The position numbers and the translations under genes are program-made. A DNA stretch of 64,000 nt from positions 9,530,041-9,594,040 of the forward strand of contig NC_134279.1 of NCBI RefSeq assembly GCF_949628215.1, in the 5' to 3' direction. The notes beneath the pieces are model-generated. The model saw nothing but the letters and a program-made list of their open reading frames with translations. It was not told the DNA's origin and did not search any database. Shown piece by piece: positions 27,645 to 38,000 of this stretch. Every line of letters starts with the position of its first letter. Within the stretch, counting starts at the first letter, position 1. Source of the DNA: Phalacrocorax aristotelis. Its lineage: Eukaryota; Chordata; Aves; Suliformes; Phalacrocoracidae.

Positions 27645-29527
27645 TTGCTCTACTTTTGGCTAGTGGAATTCCACAGCAAAATCAACCCATCCAAGAGAGA
27701 GCTGCTGCCATCCCACCTTCCCTCTTGCTCCTATTTTGCAGTCTTGCCCCTACCACTGCCCTGGCACAATCACACACTGACCTAAACCAGGGCACTGAGA
27801 AAAACCTAACCCTGCTGAAAGAGAACCCATTTTTAGCTGTTTCAGCTTCTTAAAACGGCTTGCCACTTGGCTGTAAAAGCATCACAGCCAGCACGTGAGA
27901 GAAGACAGATGAGACAAGGGCAGCCCTGAGTAAGCTCAATCCAAGCTAATGGGGACCAGCAGCCTTAGAAAGGATGAGTTTGTTATTAAGATGTAGGTTT
28001 GGAGGTCTGCTAACAGCCATAACACTCAGGGCTCTGTCCAATAACATTAGTACCTCAGGTTAAAGAAAGATTCACGTCAAGAAGAACATACTAAGCACAG
28101 GTGATGGAATAAGGTTCACTCCCTATTTTCTTCACTCATGTTTTTTTAAAACTCCAAACCAACTCACAGTTCAGAAGTTATTTCAGCAGGAAAATAGTTG
28201 GAAATAGCACTTTGGGAAAATAAAACCATGTAGCTAGGAATTAAACCCACAAATGGATTAAACCAGCTGCCCTGCCTTTGCCTCCCAGTTCTGCCTGTAT
28301 GTTACGCTCATTGCACCTTCTTGTGGTAGAAGACAACTCAAAGAAAAGCTGAACTACATTCTAACTATAATTACAACAATAACCACTGCTGCAAAATTGG
28401 CATAAGTCCCCTCAGTGGAACAGACTAACAGAAGTGGGAGTTGCAATACCTTTGAAAAAGGCTAAAAATCCAAGAGGAATTTGGTTGCAAAAGAACGGCT
28501 TGCAGCTGAAAGCAGCATCGAGAGATCAGAAATGCAGCTGAGAACATGGGTGCTGATAGAATAGTTGTGGAATGACTGAACAGTCCCAGACCCACTTAAA
28601 GCATTTTACTCAAAGCAAAAGAAACCAAAACACGAGCAGAACCTCACAGAGAGGAAAACAACCAAATTTAAATAATGAAATTATATATGACAGCTCTGCT
28701 CACCCTTTTGTGCCGCTCCCTTTCCAAATGAATGGTTCCAAGAACTCTGACTACTCCTCTATAGCCTAGATTCTACTCCATTAAAGGCAACATAAAATCT
28801 TTCTGGCTCTACTTTCAAAACCACTTGACCCTGATAGCTTTCTAACTGAACTGTAACCCAGCAAGAATACTAACTTTGTGCACATGAAGATGTGTAATGA
28901 GCAGAGAGCAATATTTTCTCACACTTAGAACAAATATGTTGTTATTCCAGTTAGGTACATCATAAAAGCGAAGGCCAGAGAAACAATAATGTCTTTGGAG
29001 GAATGATGCTACAGACAATTAAAGGAAAGGGATATGCCTCTTAAAGGACATGATAAAAAGCCTGCTGCTTTAAGGGAAGCAGCCACTTATTAATGACAAA
29101 AAATTAAGATCAATACAAGTAGGAGAAACCTGGTCCCTTAATAGAAAAGATTGTCTCAGAAAGAGTTCTTACTGCTAAATGTTTCAGCATTCAAGATCAT
29201 TAGAGTACCAAGTACCCTTTTTCCATTCCCAGACCATGAGAAAAGAACACTTCATTAACTCCTGTTAAGAGAAAAAGAATTATCTTCTGGTTGGAAAATG
29301 TATGCATCTGTACAGAGCCCCTTCTTCCTTGGCTGCTGCGCCGACAGCTCCCCCTTCTGTCCCAAGCGACTTTTAACCATCTTTCCGAGCACAGGCATAC
29401 TTTCGATTAGTAAGAAACTGGCGTATCTGCTAAGAAAGGATAATCTGTACTGTCCCGTGCCCCTTAATATATGCAGATCAAAATACCATGCCCACATTTG
29501 ATTAGAGAAATACGACCTGATGATGAA

Positions 29528-29550
29528 CATCACAAACAATGTTTGTGATG
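29528..29550. repeat. 23-bp palindrome beside a CR1
   Basis: Perfect 11-base arms CATCACAAACA and TGTTTGTGATG with one central base, ending just before the recognisable CR1 body at about 29558. Confidence 0.85.
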
Positions 29551-29557
29551 GGGGCAA

Positions 29558-29848
29558 CCTCTTTAGCAAGTCCTATTGTGACAGGACAAGGGGGAATGGT
29601 TTTAAACTGAAGAAGGGTTGATTTAGACTAGATATAAAGAAGACGGTTTTTACAGTAAGGGTGGTGAAGTACTGGAACAGGTTGTCCACAGAGGTTGTGG
29701 AGGCCCCGTCCCTGGAAACATTGAAGGTCAGGTTGGACAGGGCTCTGAGCAACCTGATCTAGTTGAAGATGTCCCTGCTCACTGAAAGGGGGTTGGACTA
29801 GAAGATCTTTGAAGGTCCCTTCCAACCCAAACCCTTCTATGATTCTAT
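29558..29848 (+). mobile_element. CR1 LINE, 5'-truncated 3' end
   Basis: CR1 words in order: attgtgacaggacaaggg, tttagactagatataaag, ggaacaggttgtcc, ggtcaggttggac, gatctttgaaggtcccttcc, terminal ctatgattctat. It lies directly after a short perfect hairpin at 29528-29550. Confidence 0.93.
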
Positions 29849-30692
29849 ATTAACCATAATCCATTCCCAGAAGCACTCCTTCTTCTGTTAAAAACCCTTT
29901 CAATTACAGCACTTGAGAAGTCTTTCAACACAACTCACTTCCTCTTTGTCCTAATTAAGTCTGCATTCAAAAACTTTTATATTTCCTATGAAACAGTATA
30001 GAAAGAACCCAAGAAGTAGGTATCAGACACAAAGAACCGCCCCGCCCCTCACAGCCCAGTGCTCCACAGCACACTTGGTGATAAAATCAGTCACCATCTT
30101 GTGCTGTGTTTATGTTGCAGCTACGCAAGTAGCCCAGCCCTTTACTTAGTTTGGCACTACAGCCCCAAAATCACAGAACCTTCCAATGGGTTCCTCAAGC
30201 AGAAAAGTGAATTAAACCCAGGCCTTGCTGTTACTCAGCATGTGCTCCAGTAGTCTGCTATGCACTGTACCACCACCAGCTGACAAAACCTTGCTGGCCC
30301 AAGGTTTTTCAGAGATGTGGAGAAAAAACACAGTAATGTTCCTTCAAGAAAAGATTGGGAACTGAGGATTTGAAGCTTCAGCTTGCACACCTTCCTTCAG
30401 TGGACTGAACACCCAGGAGAGAGGGAGTTGGGACAAACCCTAATTGACAGCTTTTTCTCTCAGCTAGCTCTGGGCATGCTTCGTGTGCAGCTGCAGGTTT
30501 CTCAGGGTGCCAAGTGGCGGCAGCTGCTGCTCCCCATGGGTACCCTATAGGAGAAGGCTGGGCACCCAGCCCAGGCCACACGGGCAGCCTTGCACCAAAG
30601 CCCATTGCTTTTTCTAGCCTATACATCTGAGACAAAATACCCCATGTCTCTCTCCATTGCTAGACGCTGTATCGGAGAAGGTAAGATGGAAG
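29849..30692. other. Intergenic DNA between CR1 and LTR
   Basis: No gene. A GC-richer patch at about 30440-30610 contains an 85-codon minus-strand ORF with no recognisable family. A MIR-like scrap lies at about 30170-30275. Confidence 0.5.
30170..30275 (-). mobile_element. Possible antisense MIR/SINE-like scrap
   Basis: gaattaaacccaggccttgctg followed by agcatgtgctccagtag and cactgtaccacca has the order of an old SINE 3' region (gaacccagg...gtgctctaacc...accac). Weak and short; listed as a candidate only. Confidence 0.28.
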
Positions 30693-31266
30693 TGTTGTAA
30701 ATAACTAAAGGGTTAAACTTGCAGCGTGAGCCATTATTAACCTAAACCCACATCCTGAGAAATACAAATGACTCAGTGAGGCAACTTGTAACAGGAATTC
30801 AAGGTTCATGAGCTGAGAAACTTCAAGGACCAATAACAGAAAGAAACATTCTCCTGCCAGGAAGATCGAGCGATGCCACAACCACGAAGCAACGAAACCA
30901 GCGAGAGTCACAGTAACTGAGGGAAAAGTAATTCCGGCAGGGGGAGACTGCGACCACCGACTCAACTGAGGGAGGAAAGGACTACCCCTCCTCCTCTTAA
31001 GCAGTGAATTAAAATCACACTGCAGCTTTAAATTTAAGCGGAGAAGATACAGACCAATGGAAGAAGAGGATGCTCAATCATGCAATGATTATGTATTAGA
31101 TAGGCGTGGTGTGTTAACTTCCATGTGTAAGTGTAAAAAATGAACTCCAGTAGGTGTGCATCCTAGGAGTGGGGAGATTCCCCCATGCACTCGGCGCCGA
31201 ATAAAGTAATGCCTGCTCTTTGATACGCCCAGTGTTGAGGAGTTTTATTGCTGGTTTTCGGTGACA
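30693..31266 (+). mobile_element. Probable solo LTR of an avian endogenous retrovirus
   Basis: A block with TG...CA ends (TG at 30693, CA at 31265-31266), a more CpG-rich composition than its surroundings, and a late AATAAA at 31200-31205 after GGCGCCG, followed by a GT-rich R/U5-like segment ending ggtgaca. No primer-binding site, gag, pol or env follows, so a solo LTR is likely. No clear target-site duplication is visible with these ends, so the exact boundaries are uncertain. The family is not named. Confidence 0.6.
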
Positions 31267-31692
31267 AAACTGCACTTTGTGCTTAATATATAAGGCAATA
31301 AGCCGAAGGGAAGCCCTAAAACTTCATCCCAGAGTTTAGCCCAGCTATTGAAAAATAACAACCAAGGAATAACAAAACCTCTCTGAGCGCGAGGGAGATA
31401 CCCACGCGCGGGCAGCGCTATTCCTTTTATCAGGAGAGTTCACGTTCGCTCACAATCAACCAGGAGCAGACCCTGCCAGCTCCCTTTCCCAGGCCTGAGG
31501 GCTCCCACCACGATGGCAAGCCCGGCCGCCGCGAGCAGCATGGAGGCTCTCCCTCCTCTGAGGAGCGGTACCTGGAGCGGCCCACGGCTGCCGGAAGCAG
31601 TTGTTTCCACACAGGCCAGCCTGAGGAGACGCCTCAGCCCGCCACTGCGCCTGCGCGCTAACGGCTGCCGGGCGAGCGGATGGACAGCGCCC

Positions 31693-31703
31693 TGCGCATG
31701 CGC
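31693..31703. promoter_or_regulatory. NRF1-type palindrome
   Basis: TGCGCATGCGC, a perfect match to the NRF1 consensus core, about 275 bases upstream of the PLK4 ATG. A second, one-mismatch copy (TGCGCCTGCGC) is at 31646-31656. NRF1 sites are typical of TATA-less CpG promoters. Confidence 0.7.
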
Positions 31704-31772
31704 TACCCCCCTGCCCGACAGGGTGCGCCACAGGCGCCGCCGGCGCGACGCGATTGCGTCAGGCGCAGCCGC

Positions 31773-31793
31773 GGGGCGGGGCGGGGCGGGGCG
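31773..31793. promoter_or_regulatory. Tandem Sp1/KLF GC boxes
   Basis: Four overlapping GGGGCGGG-type units about 180-200 bases upstream of the PLK4 start codon, the expected distance for an initiating Sp1 cluster. Confidence 0.65.
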
Positions 31794-31805
31794 CGGGAGG
31801 GTAAC

Positions 31806-31822
31806 GGCGGGATTTTTCAAAA
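31806..31822 (+). promoter_or_regulatory. Candidate E2F/CDE plus CHR-like element
   Basis: GGCGGGA is followed within four bases by TTTTCAAA, the reverse complement of a CHR core TTTGAA. PLK4 is a cell-cycle gene of the DREAM-target type, so a CDE/CHR pair is expected in its promoter. Here the CHR is in inverted orientation relative to the classical arrangement, so the call is tentative. Confidence 0.4.
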
Positions 31823-31974
31823 TGGAGGCCGCGGGGGAGGGGAGCGGCCGCCGGGCCCGGGAGGGAGCGGGGCTGGGCCGGGGCGGGCGGTGGGGGACGC
31901 CGTGATGGGGCAGCCGCGGCCGACGTCCTGAGGAGGCGCCATTAACGGGACCCCGGGGGAGAGTGGCCGGCGCC

Positions 31975-32004
31975 ATGGCGACCTGCATCGGCGAGAAAAT
32001 AGAG
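31975..32004 (+). CDS. PLK4: PLK4 coding exon 1
   Basis: Encodes residues 1-10 ([10 protein letters not shown]), identical to the known PLK4 N-terminus. The ATG has a good context (gccATGG), and the donor GT is at 32005. The exon is too short for an ORF scan to find; it was located by homology and by the donor site. Confidence 0.95.
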
Positions 32005-35000
32005 GTGCGGAGCCCAGACCCCGCCCGGGGCCGCCCCGCCATTTGCTGGGGAGGGGCTCGTCCCTCTCCCGGGCGGGTGGCTTATGGGAGGTGGTTGCTC
32101 CCCAGCTGCTGCCATGGCAGCGGGGACTGAGGGCGGGTGTCTCTCCTACACCGGCAGCGGCGGGAGAGGCGGCGGGAAGGCGGCTGGGCCGGGCTGGGCC
32201 GCCGTCGGGGCAGTGCCGGTGCCGGTTGAAGCCGGGGAGGACGATGCCGTGGAGGGTGCTGCAGGGCCACGGCCCGGGGGGCTCCGTCCAGGTACCGCCT
32301 GGGGGCGCCTGAGGGTGCCTGAGGGTTTGCCCCGGCACCGGGGATGCGGGGGCCCCCCAGCTTTTTGAATTGGGGGTGTTGGGATTTTTGGAATTGGGGG
32401 GGGCTCTGCGTCAGGGGAGGGGCGTCAGCGCCGGGGCTGACGGCCGTGACTTGTTGGTGTTGCAGGATTTCAAGGTGGGGAATCTCCTGGGGAAGGGCTC
32501 CTTCGCAGGTGTCTACAGAGCAGTATCCCTGAAAACCGGTCTGGAAGTGGCTATCAAAATGGTAAGGCAGCCAGCCAAGGACATCTCTGTCTTCCGAGAG
32601 ACTGAACGAGGGCAAGTTGCAACAGGTTGGGGTTCTGCGGTTGGGCATTCCTGCCTGGGTCGCGTGTTTCTATGTAACCAATATTGAGATTTGGACTCCA
32701 TCCTGAACGATGCGGTACAACCAAACGGACTGCACCAATAATTAATAGAAATGCTTACAGTGCTATTAAAGGAACTTAAGCTCAACTAGTCAACATTGGG
32801 TGAACAATCAGCCTTATAATTCTAATTCAGAAATTTGTCACCACAAAAACTTCATTTAGAATCCACATGGCTGGAGAGGTCCTGGAAGAAATGTCTTGAA
32901 AAATTTCCTTCGCTGCCAGGACAAACCTTGTGAAGGAAATGTGCATGTTGCAGGTGTTTTGGCAGATTAATTTATCTATCATGCTTTTATTTAGTCACCT
33001 TTTTAGTATTAACTACATTTAGTGCATCTGCCTGGCAAAATCAGAATTAGGTTTCTCTACTTAAGTATTTCAGAAAACTTTCTGATTAATGTTAGTACTG
33101 AAAATGTTACACCTGTCTACTTTCAGAGTGTTGCGTGTTCCTCCACCTATCAATGATATTTGTTCATTAAAATCATGTAGTAGGTTAAACTATGCGAAAG
33201 CTTGCTTGTATTTAGAAGTTTTCAGGTAAACATGCATCAAACATCTAAAATTGAATTTCAAGGCTAACGTGTACGTAATCAGTGTTGCAGTGCTTGAAAA
33301 ATATTCTGTGATCCATTTACAGATAGATAAAAAAGCCATGCACAAAGTTGGAATGGTACAGAGGGTTCAAAATGAGGTGAAAATACATTGTCAGCTAAAG
33401 CATCCGTCTATACTTGAGGTAAGAACCATGTTTCTGTAGAGAGGGTTATATATGTGACTTGCTGTACAGTCTACAAAATGTATTTTATTTTTTCGTTGTT
33501 TTATGTTCTAGCTTTACAACTATTTTGAAGATAGCAACTATGTATACTTGATACTTGAGATGTGTCACAATGGTGAAATGAGCAGATATATAAAGAACAG
33601 AAAGAAACCCTTTACAGAAGAAGAAGGTGAGATTTTTTCCTGTGTCGCTCACTTTGCGTTAATGTTTTGGTTTACTCAATAAACAATTCTAGTGAAAGCA
33701 TGTTTAGAACTGCTGTCACTCTGAACCAGTTTCTATAGCTTAAAAACTTGTGATAAATGATGATCTAGAGAATCATTACTATTATACACATATTCACTTG
33801 AATTTCTGTATACTTCTCTGTTTATGCCATTTTCCAGTATCTTGTGCTATTTGGGGTTTAAAAAAAAGACAATGAACTCAGAAGGTAGAGGTATATAGAA
33901 GGTAGAGCTTACCTTTGTGCATAAAATTATGTTGAAGTGTACAGGTAAAGACTGGGAAGTTCCGCAGAGGAAAACTAGCAGCTTCACATCCACAGATTTG
34001 CTTTGTGTTGCACCTCTTCACCTTGGTATTGCATGTCACCAGCTAGAAAGCCTTCTAGATTATAGTTTGCCTTACTTGGTATCGTTGGAAATATTTACTG
34101 TGTTCTAGGGTGTGTGGAAATGAAGATAACGCAGGTAACTGTGCTGCTGAAGGGCTGAGTTAGCAAGGAAAATACCCAATTTAACAATCCATCTAGGATT
34201 TCTGAAGGACTGGCAACTGAGGAGAAATTCTATGGTTTTACCTTTTTTTCTTATGGAAAGCATTGAAAATCCTATCTTTCCTTGAGAGCTCATTTTAAGA
34301 GTAATACTAGAAGTTTTTAAATTGGCGATGTTATTCTTTTGACTAGTGTTTTGGGAAAGAAGTCTTGCAAAAAAAAAAATTAATTGCACTTATGAATTTA
34401 CTGATATTTCATCTTCTTACAGTTGTGAGTGAGAGGATTTTGGTTAGAACATGGACCACTGAAAGCCTAACCAGAGCCTAACCAGAACAGCATAATTCAA
34501 AAAATAAAGAAGACAGCAAAGCAAGCTGTTCTGGTTTCACCTTACATGGATTCAGTGATTATTGCCTCTGCTGCTTCCAGAATTACCGTGCTGGTCATCT
34601 CTTCCCCAGTTCTTCCAGTTTACCTGTGTCTCTCTCAGTTTCTATTTTAATTCTTTGAAAATATTAGGTGTTTTGGAACCCAGATCACGGGACTGGATTA
34701 AAGGGCTGTACTGCTATACAGGCATCGTCTGTTTAGTTCAGATCTGCTCCAGTGAAAATGGTTCACCTGATGGTACCTTCATTCTAAAAGCTGGTAAACC
34801 ACTGACCTGGATAAAGAAGTCTCTTCCTCTGAGGAGTGGTTTCTGCTAATGTTTGTTACTGACCAGTCTTTGCCTTCTGTTAAGAGAAGGCGAGAACTGT
34901 AAATTGTTTGCTCTAGAAAGAACAATTCTTAAAATTGCTGTAATTGCAACATCATAATAAATGATGCTGTTTCAGCCTGGATGAGGTTTTGGTATTCCTG

Positions 35001-38000
35001 CTGTAAGCTAAAACTCTTGAATATTCCCTGAATTTCTAATGTAATAGAACAGAAAGACTATCCCAGTATCATCAACTTAGAAGTTTTTGAGAAACTGAAA
35101 TACTACTAGCCTTGCCAGTTTGCTGATGATAGAACAAATATAATGCAAATTGTCTCCTATATTCTATAATCTGCACGTAGTGAAGCTGCTTGATTTCCAC
35201 TGTTTGCTGTTTCTGAAAGTGTGGAGCAACTTTTAAAATTCTTAAGAATCTAATTTTAAAAAGTTTAGGCTAATTGAAAACATCTCTGGTCCTGTTTACA
35301 TTCTGTTGGCAAAGAAGCAAATCTGATTACTGCATTACAGAATATTTTTTTAATGAACCATCTTAGAACACAGTTGTGCCATATTGTTTAAAGCAAAAAG
35401 CAGAGAGTTAATTCCAATCCCATTAGCATGACACTTAAATGTCCTTGTAACATCCTCATTATATTAAAAAAAAAAAAAAAGCGAGACCAATAGCAGACTT
35501 CAAAAAGTTATTTTCACAGCTGTGACTTCAATTATGTGACTAAAACATTTGGTTTTGTGTTTTGACAGCCCGACACTTCTTGCATCAAATTATCACGGGT
35601 ATGCTGTATCTTCATTCTCATGGAATACTGCACCGGGACCTCACCCTTTCTAATATCTTACTCACCAATAATATGAATGTCAAGATTGCTGATTTTGGAC
35701 TAGCAACTCAGCTGAAAATGCCCCACGAAAAGCATTACACCATGTGTGGAACTCCAAATTACATTTCTCCAGAGATAGCCACAAGGAGCCCACACGGACT
35801 TGAATCTGATGTGTGGTCTTTGGGCTGTATGTTTTACACTCTTCTTATTGGAAAGCCACCTTTTGACACGGACACGGTCAAGAACACGCTGAACAAAGTA
35901 GTATTAGCAGATTACAAAATGCCAACCTTTCTATCGAGAGAGGCGCAAGACCTTATCCATAGATTACTTCGCAAAAATCCAGCAGATCGTTTGAGTCTTT
36001 CCTCAGTGTTGGATCATCCTTTTATGTCCAGGTGTAGCTCTGCACGGAGTAAAGATTCGGGAACTTCAGAAGATTCCATGGACAGTGGAAATGCTACTAT
36101 CTCTACAACCTTCACAGGCTCTTCCAGCATCAGTACCAGTGGTTGCTTGAAGGAAAAGAAGAAGCTGTTGGTTGGACAGCCACTCCCAAACAAAATTACT
36201 TTTTTTCCTAAAACCAAGAATTCCAGTAATACTTCATCCGTAGATGGAAGCGGTTCTTTTCATCAGTGGGGAATTCAGGGGAAAGAAATAGGCATAATCG
36301 GGAGGGGAAGAACCATGCAACTTGCTGAAGAGAGACCGCATTCACGCTACCTCCGAAGAGCCCACTCTTCAGATAGGTCTGGCGCATCCCATAGTCAGAC
36401 CCAAGGCATATCGAATATTGTTGAGAGATGTCACTCTATGGAACTGCTTTCTAAGCCTAAAGTAGGAACAAAGGAAAACATAGAATGCTTTTCACCTGTG
36501 AACAGCTATACTGATATAGGAGAAATATTTAAGGAGAAGACTTCTAATAGTTCCGGTTCTTTTGAAGGGCAAATATCTCCACCTGTAAAAGATCAACCAC
36601 AGTAAGAATCAGTTTTTATTAAGATGAAATTTAGAGCTGCCTTATATTAAAATGCATGATGTTTCCTGTAACTAAGCTGCAGTAAGTGCCTGAAGTCTCT
36701 GCGCTTGTAGCTTGAACACAAAATAGGAGAGGGTGATAGGTGCTGCTGTTGCTGTGTAGGGGTTTACGTCCCCACTGTCCCTGTCTTAAAGTTCATAGAT
36801 GCAGTGCATCAGCTAGCTAGATCGTAGCTTTTTCTATCTTGTTAATACTGTTATTGGCTTATTTCCACATGACGCAAGCTAAGTATTTCTTTCCCTACAG
36901 TAATTGTAGTAGAGAGCCTTGCTAATTCTTCTTTGTAGAAGAGACATACATTAGGATGGAAGGCATTCAGAGTGTGACTACCAAAGGTTTTACTTGCTGC
37001 TCTGGCTTTTTTTCTGTTCGTCTTTAACTATGCCTTACGCTTAGACAAGATAGAGGAAAAAAAAAAACCTCAAATCAAGTACAAGATTAGGTGATGGATT
37101 ATAAAACTGTCACACCAGAAAGGAAAATAACACTCAAAAATAGCTATCTCAGACTTAGTTCTATCCTTAGTTATAGCTTCTGGGTGAAAATCGTGGCTTC
37201 TTTCTATACATTGATGGACATCCTTCCCCAGCTGGTATAAACCAACTCTGGTGTCAAATCTACAAGTGATGCTGGAATGTTTTCTGTGGTGTTGGAGGCC
37301 TCATCTTTGCCTTCTGTGCACAGCTGTGCAACAAGAGCCCTTCCTTGTGATGAACTTACCCTGTCTATGCTCAGAAGCTTGCTTTGTTTTTTCCATCAGC
37401 AGAATATCAAAGAACGCTTTCCTATTTTAATATGAGGACTATTGCATACCTTGGTTCTTGCGTTTCTCTTCACATTAAGAGCAGCAGGTTTGTGTGATGG
37501 CTTCATATGTTTGTATTTTTGCAAACCCATTCACGGAAAATGCAAATGAGCGCTTTGCCCTGTGTTGAAAGCAGACTGAGTAAGAGGTTTTTCTTGACTA
37601 GTCACAAGTGTTTGACATAAGCCTCTCTTCAGGAAGTTCAATGGGCAAGTGTGCTCTTTCTAGGTTGAGAAACGTTTGATGAATCAAGAAAGAAATTATT
37701 TCTACAAATGTTAACATAATGCTTTTATTCCCCATGACTTCATAAAGACATGCTATATGTAAAAGTGACCAAATATTAATAAGAGTGTGGGGATTAACTG
37801 AATAATTACTACTTTTTTAAAAGTGGTTGATCATAGGAGGAGAGCCTCTTACACCTGTACCTGGCCTGCACAGCAATCTTAAATGAAAGGTTCTAAGACC
37901 CAAATTAGATGCTTATATTCTGGGGGGGGTGTTTTGTGATAACCGAGCCCTTGCCAGTGCTAAAGTAGTGATCATGGCAAAAAGGAAGTACAGACAGGTA

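Larger units (their letters stand above)
10991..29527. other. Long AT-rich intergenic stretch, no gene recognised
   Basis: About 18.5 kb without a coding region that I can support. It contains an ancient CR1 scrap (15.4 kb), a MIR-like scrap (16.9 kb), homopolymer tracts, the 33-bp palindrome at 27.6 kb and one exon-like ORF at 18.7 kb, treated as a finding. ORFs up to about 96 aa are at chance level for this base composition. Confidence 0.6.
31480..32450. promoter_or_regulatory. CpG island and promoter of PLK4
   Basis: Abrupt switch from AT-rich DNA to dense GC/CpG around PLK4 exon 1. It contains tandem GC boxes (31773-31793), two NRF1-like sites, an ATTGCGTCA element (31753-31761) and an E2F-like GGCGGGA (31806-31812) beside TTCAAA. 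There is no TATA box. Transcription start is probably between the GC boxes and 31974, but the sequence does not fix it. Confidence 0.88.

Noticed and set aside
31440-32042. Minus-strand 200-codon ORF across the PLK4 CpG island
   Set aside because: GC-rich DNA has few stop codons. The translation is Pro/Arg/Ala low complexity, overlaps PLK4 exon 1 on the other strand and matches no family.
31817-32648. Other long ORFs (173-188 codons) on the minus strand and 83-130 codons on the plus strand around PLK4 exons 1-2
   Set aside because: Same composition effect. Several frames are open at once and none is protein-like, apart from the piece that is PLK4 exon 2.
34562-34849. 95-codon ORF in PLK4 intron 4
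   Set aside because: It lies in an intron between well-defined exons 4 and 5, with no homology and no exon-like borders.
35562-35568. In-frame open codons before PLK4 exon 5
   Set aside because: These bases are the ttgacag acceptor; phase with exon 4 requires the exon to start at 35569.
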